NCBI GenBank assembly: GCA_038232415.1
Contig: JBBSHY010000006.1
Span: 1-40,847 of the forward strand
From: JBBRXZ01 sp038232415
GTDB lineage: Bacteria > Patescibacteriota > Saccharimonadia > Saccharimonadales > UBA4665
Length of the DNA: 40,847 nucleotides
Reading direction: 5' to 3'
Both the position numbers and the translations under genes were made by a program. This document shows, piece by piece, positions 23,535 through 30,505 of this stretch (position 1 is the first letter of the stretch; each line of letters begins with the position of its first letter). Under the pieces are notes generated by a model. It made no database searches and was not told the DNA's origin. It worked only from the letters and a program-made list of their open reading frames with translations.

Positions 23535-24563
23535 ATGTCACTAAAACCGTTGCAATCACATCAGGATAGGCATGTCTACATACCGCAGCATATTGAAAAA
23601 GCTATGGCTCAACATATGCAGCAATCTATGCCTGCACACCTGAAGAAATACCAAGATGGAAATACCTACATACCGCAGCATATTGAAAAAGCTATGGCTC
23701 AACATATGCAAGAGTCCGTACCTGCACATATGAAGGAGTATATTGGCCCTTATATGCAGCAGAAAGTGATGGACCCGAATGTGACCACACCAAATGTTTC
23801 GTTAGTACCGTCGCCCAATCCCCTCTCGCAAGCCTCTGTAGCCCATTCACCACGACAGAACTATTTTCATCCGCCTGAAGAGCAAAGCTTAAACCAATCT
23901 GCCGTTGTCAATACTCCTGAGCCCGGCGTCTACTCAAGCGATGGCATGGGTACGCCTGCCGAACCGCAACCTCTGTCCCCCGTTCAGGCTTATGACTTCA
24001 TCACCAACCCCGCGAAGCCGCCCAGGCAGTCCCTATTAAACGGCAAGCCGCCGGCAGTTCGCGCTGCCATTGTGTCGGGGGTCTTACTTGTCTTAATTAT
24101 TCTTGGTATCTTTATCAAAGGGCTCTTTGGCGGCAGTTCCAATTTAACGTCATTTATTTCAATTGCCCAGGATCAGGAAGAACTGATACATATAGCCACG
24201 GGGGCGGCTCTGCAAAAGGACCTATCCATCAACAATAAGAACTTAGCTGCCACCACTAAACTCAGCCTCGCTACTGCCCAACTTCAAATCATAACCTATC
24301 TGAATACCAATCATAAGAAAATTAATCCCAAAGTGTTAAATCTAAAGGTAAGCTTAGAGACTGATGATCAGCTAACGGCAGCGGCGGCGGCAACCACATA
24401 CAATCAAACGTTTAAAGAGATTATGAAGACAAAGCTAACAAGTTATATGAGTGATCTTGAGCAAAGCTACGGGCAAACAAAAGGCCCGAAGGGACTCGCC
24501 TTACTAAAAAGTGACTATGCCGGGGCACAGCTCTTGTTAGAGCAGCTGAACACACCAGACTAA
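23535..24563 (+). CDS. Hypothetical membrane protein with tandem YIPQHIEKAMAQHM repeats
   Basis: Not assigned. I start it at the ATG 23535 (342 residues) because the upstream in-frame codons overlap the MFS gene. Residues 13-42 and 43-72 are two 30-residue repeats, each starting YIPQHIEKAMAQHMQ and followed by PAH-K--Y. They look helical and His/Gln/Met-rich. Residues 75-170 are Pro/Ser/Gln-rich and probably disordered. A single TM helix spans about 176-195 (AAIVSGVLLVLIILGIFI). The C-terminal 145 residues form a helical domain (LAATTKLSLATAQLQIITYL). The topology suggests a cytoplasmic repeat region and an outside domain. Similar repeats seem to recur in Saccharibacteria from memory. Function unknown. 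Confidence 0.7.
   Translation: MSLKPLQSHQDRHVYIPQHIEKAMAQHMQQSMPAHLKKYQDGNTYIPQHIEKAMAQHMQESVPAHMKEYIGPYMQQKVMDPNVTTPNVSLVPSPNPLSQASVAHSPRQNYFHPPEEQSLNQSAVVNTPEPGVYSSDGMGTPAEPQPLSPVQAYDFITNPAKPPRQSLLNGKPPAVRAAIVSGVLLVLIILGIFIKGLFGGSSNLTSFISIAQDQEELIHIATGAALQKDLSINNKNLAATTKLSLATAQLQIITYLNTNHKKINPKVLNLKVSLETDDQLTAAAAATTYNQTFKEIMKTKLTSYMSDLEQSYGQTKGPKGLALLKSDYAGAQLLLEQLNTPD
23576..23620 (+). repeat. 45-bp tandem coding repeat, unit 1
   Basis: This 45-nt stretch is identical to 23666-23710. The offset is 90 nt, or 30 codons, so the repeat unit is an in-frame 30-residue module. The perfect identity over 45 nt, next to diverged flanks within the same unit, suggests a recent duplication or gene-conversion event inside the gene. 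Confidence 0.9.
23666..23710 (+). repeat. 45-bp tandem coding repeat, unit 2
   Basis: Exact second copy of 23576-23620, encoding the same YIPQHIEKAMAQHM core. After 23710 the two units diverge at synonymous and conservative positions. Confidence 0.9.
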
Positions 24564-24591
24564 ATCACCCAAGGAAACAGCATAAGGCTCC

Positions 24592-24930
24592 TTAAACATC
24601 ACTACCCTCAACGAGACGGTAGCTGTGGCGAATTAAGTCTTGCACCTCTTGCCAGCCTAGTTGGCCGGCCAGGACTAGGGTATTCCAATGTTTTTTATTC
24701 AGATGGTACCCAGGCATCACCTCGTCATATTTTTCACGCAACGTGAGTGACAGCGCCGGATCGCATTTTAAACTTAGGCGGACCGGATCTTTACCTTCAC
24801 TTATCAGCGCGAACATCTTGCCGACATCTGTAGGACCGACTTTATATACAGCCACGTCTTTCCCGAATGGATAATCCAGCCAGCTGTTGGGCATACTTAG
24901 AATGTAGTTCTCAACCGTCTTATGATCCAT
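24592..24930 (-). CDS. MmcQ/YjbR family protein
   Basis: Small protein of about 112 residues in the YjbR/MmcQ family (CyaY-like fold, sometimes called DNA-binding; true function not established). Landmarks are the start MDHKTVENYILSMPNSWLDY, PFGKDVAVYKVG, KMFALISEG, the RLSLKCDPAL strand, and the conserved C-terminal GYHLNKKHWNTLVL. The start at 24930 (Met before DHKTVE) is chosen because upstream in-frame sequence reads antisense-like and overlaps orn heavily. It overlaps the orn stop by 11 nt, so it is probably coupled to it, the last gene of the fbp-fba-orn operon. Confidence 0.88.
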   Translation of the reverse strand: MDHKTVENYILSMPNSWLDYPFGKDVAVYKVGPTDVGKMFALISEGKDPVRLSLKCDPALSLTLREKYDEVMPGYHLNKKHWNTLVLAGQLGWQEVQDLIRHSYRLVEGSDV

Positions 24931-25471
24931 GCCTGAACCACTCCAGATAATGTTGCAGCTCGGCAATAGAGGCCTGGATGTCGTCAAATGCCCGGTGAAC
25001 CTCTTTTTTTTCGAACTGCACGTCATACTTGGCCTGCATTAACACCTTCCAAGCGCTAACATCAAGCATGCGGTAATGCAACTTTAGATCAAGCTGTGGC
25101 CAGTACTGTTTGATAAAATTACGGTCATTATGAATACTGTTACCCGCCAGAACGGCCGGTTCGGTGCCAAATTGTTGTTCAACCAAACTTATTAATTCCT
25201 GCTCCACTTGACCGCTCGGTTTGCCGCTATCCATTTTACGGACAAATTCATCCCTGTTCTGAGGATAATCCGCCCACCAGATATTTTTCTGCATTCGTTC
25301 TATAACCACCTCCCGTGGCTGCTGCACTATCGACTCATAACTAGCTAAAGTCTTAAATTTAAAATCAGTAATTTCTGCCGCCACTTCCAGAATTACGTCA
25401 TTTTCCGGATCCAATCCTGTCATCTCCAAATCTACCCAAAGTAACTTCGTCGGCAATGCGTTTTTATCCAT
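24920..25471 (-). CDS. orn: Oligoribonuclease
   Basis: DEDDh 3'-5' exoribonuclease that clears 2-5-mer RNA fragments. The 183 residues show all catalytic acids: LLWVDLEMTGLDPEND (Asp14, Glu16), LAGNSIHNDRNFIKQYWPQL (Asp116), and HRAFDDIQASIAEL (His159, Asp164). MLDVSAWKVL is also typical. It begins 2 nt after the fba stop with no Shine-Dalgarno, suggesting translational coupling. An intact Orn explains how nanoRNA can be degraded although the DHH protein at 6689-8503 looks inactive. Confidence 0.96.
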   Translation of the reverse strand: MDKNALPTKLLWVDLEMTGLDPENDVILEVAAEITDFKFKTLASYESIVQQPREVVIERMQKNIWWADYPQNRDEFVRKMDSGKPSGQVEQELISLVEQQFGTEPAVLAGNSIHNDRNFIKQYWPQLDLKLHYRMLDVSAWKVLMQAKYDVQFEKKEVHRAFDDIQASIAELQHYLEWFRHGS

Positions 25472-25473
25472 TA

Positions 25474-26499
25474 TTAATAAGTTTTGGCACTTTCAAATTC
25501 CGCGGACCACTTGCCTTGGGCCGCCAGACTGTTAGCTTCTGCGCGGTGGAGATAGGCAGTCAGTGCTTCGTCCTTTTTTCCTTGAGACCAGAGCTTTAGG
25601 ACCGGATTCTGGATGGCCCGGCTATAGGAAAAAGACAGCGGCCATGGCAACCCGCCGATTTTATTCATAGCATCTAAATGGGCTGTGGCTTCTTCCTCGC
25701 TTTGCCCACCAGAGAGAAACACCACCCCTGCCAATTCATCCGGCACGTGTTCCTTTAAGCATTTAACGGTTTGTTGAGCAACCATGTTTACATCTGCTCT
25801 GTCGGCGGCATTATTACCAGATAGTACCATGCTGGTTTTTAAAATCAGGCCTTCTAAAAGCACGTTTTGTTTTTTAATTTGCGCGAATACGGCGTCAAGC
25901 GTTCGCGCGGTTACCTCGTAACAACGGTCAATGGCGTGATTTCCATCCAGCAAGACCTCAGGCTCAATCACCGGCACAATACCGGCTTCTTGAGCCAGCG
26001 CGGCATAACGGACCAGGGCGTGGGCGTTGGCCTGTATGCAGGCATCAGATGGTATTTGATCCCCGTCGATGGTGATGACTGCCCGCCATTTAGCAAAACC
26101 GGCACCTAGAGTAGCGTATTCCTCAAACCGTTCCCGCAGACCATCCAAACCTTCTGTGACCTTTTCGCCGGGATGCAAGGCGAGGTCTTTGGCGCCTTCG
26201 TCAACTTTAATTCCCGGAATTATGCCCCGCTGTTTCAGGATATCTACAAACGTCTGTCCGTCATCAGTAGCTTGCCGCAACGTCTCGTCATACAAAATTA
26301 TGCCGCTCACAAATTTTTCTACGCCGCTCGCCGTAATTAGTAATTGCCGGTAAATCCGGCGGTTTTCTACAGAGTTTTCTAAACCGACTGACTCAAACCG
26401 CTTGGCAATAGTAGGGCTGCTTTCGTCTGCTGCCAGGAGACCTTTGCCTGTTGCTACTATGGCTGCGGCGGTTGATATAAGTTGTTGTTCGTGCTGCAT
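25474..26499 (-). CDS. fba: Fructose-bisphosphate aldolase, class I
   Basis: Reversible cleavage or condensation of fructose-1,6-bisphosphate via a Schiff base, without metal. The 341 residues follow the classical (eukaryote-like) class I family: KGLLAADESSPTIAKRFESV, GIILYDETLRQ, GIIPGIKVDEG (Lys99), GFAKWRAV (Lys137), VPVIEPEVLLDG (Glu180) and LLEGLILKTSMV with Schiff-base Lys221. FLSGGQSEEEATAHLDAMN is also conserved. The Shine-Dalgarno AAGGAGG lies inside the last codons of fbp, 8 nt before the ATG. With fbp 2 nt upstream, the pair suits gluconeogenic formation of fructose-6-phosphate. Confidence 0.96.
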   Translation of the reverse strand: MQHEQQLISTAAAIVATGKGLLAADESSPTIAKRFESVGLENSVENRRIYRQLLITASGVEKFVSGIILYDETLRQATDDGQTFVDILKQRGIIPGIKVDEGAKDLALHPGEKVTEGLDGLRERFEEYATLGAGFAKWRAVITIDGDQIPSDACIQANAHALVRYAALAQEAGIVPVIEPEVLLDGNHAIDRCYEVTARTLDAVFAQIKKQNVLLEGLILKTSMVLSGNNAADRADVNMVAQQTVKCLKEHVPDELAGVVFLSGGQSEEEATAHLDAMNKIGGLPWPLSFSYSRAIQNPVLKLWSQGKKDEALTAYLHRAEANSLAAQGKWSAEFESAKTY

Positions 26500-26501
26500 A
26501 T

Positions 26502-27476
26502 TTAGGCCTCCTTATACAATTCCACGAGATTTTTATTGCCAATAGTAACCGGTATCCGTTGGTGAAGTTCGTTTGGTTCTATATCAAGAATGTCCTGGGC
26601 GTCTGTCCGGGCTGCGCCCCCTGCCTGCCAGGCTAAAAAGGCCATCGGTTTGGCTTCGTAATTAAGGCGCAGCTTAGGCTTGAAATTATTATTACCGCTC
26701 GTATCAACAGCCGGATAAAATAACAAGCCGCCTTTAATGAGATTGCGATGAAAGTCAGCCACAAACGAGCCAATCCATCGTAATTTAGAAGTATGTTTTT
26801 TAACTTTTGCTAAATACCTTTGATCGCTAACAGATATATAGGATGCGTATGACTCGTTGAAGCTATAGTAGGGTGTTTCTGTGGGAATTTGAAGATGGGC
26901 ATTACTGAGCAGGAATTCCCCCAAGTCAACATCAAGTGTAAATTCATGCACGCCGTCGCCCCAGCTAAAAACCAGTATTGTACTGGAACCGTACAAAACA
27001 TAGCCCGCTAGCACCTGGTCACGGCCGGCTTGCAGGAATTGTCCGGAATCACCGGGCGATAGATTATCAAGTTTTTTATGTACCGAAAAAATCGTGCCAA
27101 CACCAACATTGACGTCGATATTGCTGCTGCCATCCAGCGGATCGAAAGCAATAATATGCCGGGCCTCCGGATTGTCCAGATCAACTACAGTCTCCTCCTC
27201 TTCGCTGGCCAGCACTGCGAATAATCCGGTGCTGCTCAGGTAGTTTTTACAGAGATCGTTAGTATAGATGTCGAGATTGGCCTGTGTTTCATTCTGAACG
27301 TTTGTACTGCCGGCCAAGCCGCGAATATCCGTCAGCCCAGCCCTGTTAGTGCGGGCGGAAATCAGCTTGCCGATAGTAGCAATATCGGCCATCATCATTA
27401 CCAACTCGGATTTCTCAGGATGGTCCTTCAGCTCCTCCAAAAGATAGAGCTGCAAGGTTTTAGGTACACTAGTCAT
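26502..27476 (-). CDS. fbp: Fructose-1,6-bisphosphatase, class I
   Basis: Hydrolyses fructose-1,6-bisphosphate to fructose-6-phosphate, the committed gluconeogenic step. The protein of about 324 residues has SEEEE (metal-binding acidic cluster near 92), HIIAFDPLDGSSNIDVNVGV (Asp112, Asp115) and GTIFSVHKK. YVLYGSSTILVFS, RWIGSFVADFHRNLIKGGLL and AKPMAFLAWQAGGAARTD complete the family pattern. ATG at 27474-27476 is preferred; a TTG three codons upstream is in frame but TATAAT (27485-27490) overlaps it. The transcript would start about 2-3 nt before the ATG. First gene of the fbp-fba-orn-yjbR operon. Confidence 0.95.
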   Translation of the reverse strand: MTSVPKTLQLYLLEELKDHPEKSELVMMMADIATIGKLISARTNRAGLTDIRGLAGSTNVQNETQANLDIYTNDLCKNYLSSTGLFAVLASEEEETVVDLDNPEARHIIAFDPLDGSSNIDVNVGVGTIFSVHKKLDNLSPGDSGQFLQAGRDQVLAGYVLYGSSTILVFSWGDGVHEFTLDVDLGEFLLSNAHLQIPTETPYYSFNESYASYISVSDQRYLAKVKKHTSKLRWIGSFVADFHRNLIKGGLLFYPAVDTSGNNNFKPKLRLNYEAKPMAFLAWQAGGAARTDAQDILDIEPNELHQRIPVTIGNKNLVELYKEA

Positions 27477-27539
27477 TCCTAGCAATTATAAAGCATGTCG
27501 ATCACTTAGCCGCTTAACATTACCAATTTCCTAAACCTA

Positions 27540-28130
27540 TTATTGGCTGGTGGCACGAGCCGGGGCCAGAGCATCGCTGTACCATTTAACCTCGTCCAGA
27601 GTTCTTTTTAGTGCAGTCTGGGGGCCGTAAGGCTTTGTCTTTATAGATTCATCCAAATTGCCTTCTTCATCAATTTTTTCGGCGACCCGGTCGCTAAAGT
27701 AAGTCGCGCTCGGCACCGAAAAGGACAGTGCTCCCGCCAGGACGCCACGTAAATGAGCCACGGCTTGTGCTCCGCCGGTGGAACCATGCGCTACCAATCC
27801 GACTGGTTTCTTAGCGAATTGAAAATCTAATAGGTCTATAGCGTTTTTAAGTACAGCCGGGTATGAGCGGTTATACTCTGGTGTTACGATTACAAAGGCG
27901 TCGGCCTCGGCTACTTTATCTAGCCATTTTTTTATAGCCGGAATAGGCTGGCGGTCAGGATTGTACTGGGGCGATATGGCCTCATCAAAAAACGGCATTT
28001 CATAATCTCGTAGGTCGAGTAATTCTACAGAAGTATCAGGTAAATTTTTTGCTTCCTGGGCCACCCATTTAGCGGCCTTGTCACTTACGCGCCCTTCTCG
28101 GGTTGATCCTATAATAACTTGTAACTTCAT
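27540..28130 (-). CDS. NADPH-dependent FMN reductase-like flavoprotein
   Basis: Predicted flavodoxin-like quinone or FMN reductase of 196 residues. The phosphate-binding loop is VIIGSTREGRVSDKAAKWV at the N-terminus. Residues near 82-100 read FVIVTPEYNRSYPAVLKNAI, the signature that contacts the flavin ring, and VGLVAHGSTGGAQAVAHLRG follows. It is divergently transcribed from an HxlR-type regulator across 91 nt containing AGTATA/TATACT boxes, the usual layout for a redox- or electrophile-responsive reductase under a thiol-sensing repressor. Cofactor and substrate are inferred. Confidence 0.9.
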   Translation of the reverse strand: MKLQVIIGSTREGRVSDKAAKWVAQEAKNLPDTSVELLDLRDYEMPFFDEAISPQYNPDRQPIPAIKKWLDKVAEADAFVIVTPEYNRSYPAVLKNAIDLLDFQFAKKPVGLVAHGSTGGAQAVAHLRGVLAGALSFSVPSATYFSDRVAEKIDEEGNLDESIKTKPYGPQTALKRTLDEVKWYSDALAPARATSQ

Positions 28131-28160
28131 AACACTCCTTGTCTTTAGGTTGCTTAATGG

Positions 28161-28211
28161 TATACTTTTTATAGTATTAAGTAATTTCTAGTATAAAGAC
28201 ATTACTATACT
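28161..28211. promoter_or_regulatory. Divergent operator region, AGTATA/TATACT boxes
   Basis: Between the FMN reductase gene and hxlR there are four related boxes: TATACT at 28161-28166, AGTAT at 28173-28177, AGTATA at 28190-28195 and TATACT at 28206-28211. The outer right pair forms an inverted repeat with a 10-nt spacer, and the left pair one with a 6-nt spacer. One dimer site per promoter would suit the HxlR protein. Confidence 0.5.
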
Positions 28212-28221
28212 TTGTAAAGTT

Positions 28222-28563
28222 ATGAAAACTGCCTCTGTTATCACCCCGCTGGAACCGAAAGTAGGCTGTATTGCCTCAGCTATGCAAATTATCGGCAATA
28301 AATGGACCGCTCTAATCCTGCGCGACCTTTTTAGCGGCCCTAAGCGCTTCTGCGAACTGGAAAAATCCGTCGGTGATATAAACCCGCGTACCCTGTCCCA
28401 ACGACTCGATGATCTCGAAGCCCATGGCATCATAACCCGCCGCAGCTTCGCAGAAGTTCCCCCCCGCACTGAGTACACTCTGACTGCTAAAGGCCAAGAC
28501 CTCCAGCCCATCCTAAAACAAATGGCCACCTGGGGCACCAAGTACACCGAGTCCGACTGCTAA
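28222..28563 (+). CDS. HxlR-family transcriptional regulator
   Basis: Winged-helix DNA-binding protein of 113 residues. Landmarks are VGCIASAMQIIGNKWTALIL with Cys16 at the position of the redox-sensing Cys in HypR/QorR-type proteins, RDLFSGPKRFCELEKSV, the recognition helix NPRTLSQRLDDLEAHGIITR and the wing VPPRTEYTLTAKGQDL. It probably represses the divergent FMN reductase gene and itself. Its 3' end overlaps the stop of the convergent PIN toxin by 4 bp. A second, decayed copy of its last codons is found at 29905-29927, beyond the inserted toxin-antitoxin and Cys-rich genes. Confidence 0.92.
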   Translation: MKTASVITPLEPKVGCIASAMQIIGNKWTALILRDLFSGPKRFCELEKSVGDINPRTLSQRLDDLEAHGIITRRSFAEVPPRTEYTLTAKGQDLQPILKQMATWGTKYTESDC

Positions 28564-28952
28564 AGCCTCGAATCAATTACCTTTACGCCTGGATTGCCTA
28601 GGTTAATCAACTGCTGGTCTGATGTCATAACACGCCAACTTTTAAGAGCAGCCAGACCCACTAAAGCTCGGTCAAATGGATCTTTATGATAAGTTTCGAT
28701 CGATAGCAAGCCCTTTACCTCCCGCCCTAAGGGGCTATAAATCTCTACCTCCGAATTTTCCAAAAAATTAACCAAATCAACCGACACCTGTAATCTACCG
28801 GCTTTAATCTTCAGCTCCAACTCAAACAACGAAAGGACACTCACAATAATGTAATTATCGGGTGACTCTAGTAATGCTCTGGCCTTTTTGCCAAGCCTTG
28901 GATCACCACCCACCCACCAAAGGATTACATTGGCGTCCAGCAGGATTGACAT
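28560..28952 (-). CDS. PIN-domain toxin (VapC-like), Phd-paired
   Basis: Predicted RNase toxin of 130 residues. PIN-domain acids are visible: SILLDANVILWWVGG (Asp6), SVLSLFELELKIKAGRL (Glu44), HKDPFDRALVGLA (Asp91/Asp94) and VMTSDQQL (Asp112). The chosen ATG at 28950-28952 lies 1 nt after the antitoxin stop; a longer upstream frame runs inside the antitoxin gene and was not used. It is convergent with hxlR, overlapping 4 bp. The DPFDR type with a Phd/YefM antitoxin is a known VapC-related subgroup. Confidence 0.88.
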   Translation of the reverse strand: MSILLDANVILWWVGGDPRLGKKARALLESPDNYIIVSVLSLFELELKIKAGRLQVSVDLVNFLENSEVEIYSPLGREVKGLLSIETYHKDPFDRALVGLAALKSWRVMTSDQQLINLGNPGVKVIDSRL

Positions 28953-28953
28953 T

Positions 28954-29229
28954 TTAAGACGGATTTTTATTAGGATCGGTAATGTCTTCTTCCCAAAATT
29001 CTTTCCAGATCGCTGCGTCTGTTTCAGGGCTGAAAGCATCGTCAGCCACCCAAACCTTACCCTTTAATGCCCCAAAGGCTTTGCTTCGATCCACTTTTTT
29101 TGTTTTGACCTTAGTAATCTGGTACTGTGATTTTCCGCGCGCTCCAAAGATGACCTTACCGTTGCCTTCCACCTCCCGCAACAGCTTGGACATATGAGTT
29201 TTCGTCTCGTGTATAGTATGCACTTTCAT
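28954..29229 (-). CDS. Phd/YefM-like antitoxin
   Basis: Predicted DNA-binding antitoxin of 91 residues. The N-terminus MKVHTIHETKTHMSKLLREV is the Phd/YefM dimerisation and DNA-binding fold, followed by GKVIFGARGKSQYQITKVK. The C-terminal third (about 60-91) is acidic with Trp residues (AIWKEFWEEDI), fitting a toxin-binding tail. The promoter directly upstream has a consensus -35, and an 8-bp-arm inverted repeat over the -10. The PIN toxin follows after 1 nt. Confidence 0.87.
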   Translation of the reverse strand: MKVHTIHETKTHMSKLLREVEGNGKVIFGARGKSQYQITKVKTKKVDRSKAFGALKGKVWVADDAFSPETDAAIWKEFWEEDITDPNKNPS

Positions 29230-29232
29230 ACT

Positions 29233-29265
29233 ACTTAGTCTAGTGGACTAAGTTCTCTCTGTCAA
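29233..29265 (-). promoter_or_regulatory. Promoter and operator of the Phd/VapC module
   Basis: Minus strand: -35 TTGACA (29260-29265), 17-nt spacer, -10 TAGACT (29237-29242), ending 7 nt before the ATG. A perfect inverted repeat, ACTTAGTC / GACTAAGT with a 5-nt centre (29233-29253), covers the -10. The same -35/-10 pair with the same spacing occurs at the AbrB/VapC module (31152-31180) although the operators differ. Confidence 0.7.
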
Positions 29266-29395
29266 GCCATAAATGAAACAGTTTTCCTGCTTTGAATACA
29301 CGCTGGCAAAAAGGCGAAGATCTTCAGTCTATCCTATTTCTTGCAAAAGCTTGAAGCAAATTACGAAACAGATATTTTGCTGCACAAGACAATTA

Positions 29396-29404
29396 TGTTA
29401 TAAT
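29396..29404 (+). promoter_or_regulatory. Extended -10 promoter, leaderless start of the Cys-rich gene
   Basis: TGTTATAAT is a TG-N-TATAAT extended -10. It ends 6 nt before the ATG at 29411, so transcription should start at the first codon. The upstream stretch 29266-29395 holds no convincing gene. Confidence 0.6.
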
Positions 29405-29410
29405 ATACCA

Positions 29411-29761
29411 ATGGCTGATATAAAATTAATTGACAAGCTTCCTGGCCCTAGCCCCGACCTGCAACCAACACTAAGCTATTTGCGTCTTGGCTGCACGGGA
29501 TGCCAGCATGTGAAATGTTTTGAAATAGACGGATATGACCTTTTAGGAATGATCGATTATGATGGCTCAGGTCACGCTCTTGGTGAGATGCTCGGCTCGC
29601 TCTGCTTACAAGGTCTGCCTCATGTAGTTGTACAAAAAGAAGAAAAAGAAATATTTGGACATCTTGAATGTAAAAAAGAGACGTGCGAACATGAAGACGA
29701 AATTAAGGACTGGGGTGATTTCCTAAACCTTCTCGATATGGAAAATCAGTTTGATGTTTAA
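29411..29761 (+). CDS. Cys-rich hypothetical protein (116 aa)
   Basis: Not recognised. The ATG at 29411 is chosen because an extended -10 lies just before it; the longer open frame upstream is not protein-like. The 116 residues are acidic and contain Cys28-x2-Cys31-x4-Cys36 (GCTGCQHVKC), Cys65, and Cys87-x4-Cys92-x-His94 (LECKKETCEHE), a spacing that could bind zinc or an iron-sulfur centre. LLGMIDYDGSGHALGEMLGS between them looks like a folded core. No signal peptide. It stands on the plus strand between two toxin-antitoxin modules and upstream of the hxlR remnant, so it is likely cargo of the same insertion. Function unknown. Confidence 0.65.
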   Translation: MADIKLIDKLPGPSPDLQPTLSYLRLGCTGCQHVKCFEIDGYDLLGMIDYDGSGHALGEMLGSLCLQGLPHVVVQKEEKEIFGHLECKKETCEHEDEIKDWGDFLNLLDMENQFDV

Positions 29762-29780
29762 GCGTTTTCAACGCTTCTTA
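29760..29780 (+). terminator. Possible intrinsic terminator
   Basis: AAGCGTT pairs perfectly with AACGCTT around a TTC loop, starting at the stop codon of the Cys-rich gene, and is followed by CTTA. The U-run is poor, so termination is only plausible. The remaining sequence to 29900 is AT-rich with no gene seen. Confidence 0.4.
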
Positions 29781-29904
29781 TAATTATCATGTAATTCCCA
29801 TCTCCATTTAGACAACAAATATTCTTAATACCGAACTTCCAGTATTTGCCTTCAACGAGCTATCTCAGTCCTAATAAGGTATAAACATTTACTCCTTTGC
29901 TGTG

Positions 29905-29927
29905 CCAAGTACACCGAAAACTGCTAA
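29905..29927 (+). pseudogene. Remnant of the hxlR 3' end
   Basis: CCAAGTACACCGA (29905-29917) and ACTGCTAA (29920-29927) repeat the last codons of hxlR (28538-28550 and 28556-28563). In frame both encode AKYTE-NC-stop or TKYTE-SDC-stop. As with the intact gene, the stop overlaps the TAG of a convergent gene, here the PQ-loop-like membrane protein. It is best read as a scar left when 28564-29904 was inserted, though a short chance match cannot be fully excluded. Confidence 0.55.
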
Positions 29928-30505
29928 GCTAGCTTCATTTGTTTACGGCGTAAGATTAGGTAAATACTGAACAGTCCATTGGCTATAATCCACGTTAACG
30001 GATAGAGTAGCGTAACCAAATTATAGTTTTCTAGCGCATAAATGGCCAAGGCAAACCGAAATGTATTCATTTCGTACGAAAATAAGGTTTCTTGGTAAGG
30101 CTTATGCCAGGATTTACGAATAGTCGGTACAAAACCTAACATGTCAGCACTAGAGACGATAACCACAGCGATTAATGGTTGTTTGGCAAAAATCCACAAC
30201 CCTAAAGCAAAAAGCGCTAACAAAAAACAAATAGTATCGATTGTATCTATATTCTTATCTTTTCGAGACACCCGTAAGCCCAATAATGCTATGAATAGAC
30301 ACACCAATCCTGCTGCCAGAGTGACTAATGATCCTACTCCTGCCCCCCCCGATAATTGGAGCGCATATGCTATAAGGGTAACAAGGCCCCAGATAAACCA
30401 AGTGTAAACATGGGGTTTTGTCTTCCCTTTAAGCGTATCTTTTATGTATGGCCCGTAGCCGACAAAAGTAAGAATAACAGCAACTGTGCTAATAAGCTCT
30501 TTCAT
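29924..30505 (-). CDS. PQ-loop-like membrane protein coupled to a toxin-antitoxin pair
   Basis: Inner-membrane protein of 193 residues with about seven hydrophobic helices. Two internally similar motifs resemble PQ-loop/SemiSWEET repeats: FVGYGPYIKDTLKGKTKPHV followed by YTWFIWGLVTLIAYALQL, and MLGFVPTIRKSWHKPYQETL followed by FALAIYALENYNLVTLLYPL. Family members transport sugars or amino acids, but here the substrate is unknown. The ATG overlaps the PIN toxin stop (ATGA, 30502-30505), so it is translated as the third gene of the AbrB-PIN operon. Its stop overlaps the hxlR remnant in convergent orientation. Confidence 0.7.
   Translation of the reverse strand: MKELISTVAVILTFVGYGPYIKDTLKGKTKPHVYTWFIWGLVTLIAYALQLSGGAGVGSLVTLAAGLVCLFIALLGLRVSRKDKNIDTIDTICFLLALFALGLWIFAKQPLIAVVIVSSADMLGFVPTIRKSWHKPYQETLFSYEMNTFRFALAIYALENYNLVTLLYPLTWIIANGLFSIYLILRRKQMKLA

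Noticed and set aside
29273..29410. Longer N-terminus for the Cys-rich protein
   Set aside because: An extended -10 box overlaps that stretch and ends 6 nt before the ATG at 29411. The upstream codons give a Lys/Arg/Ser-rich sequence without protein character.
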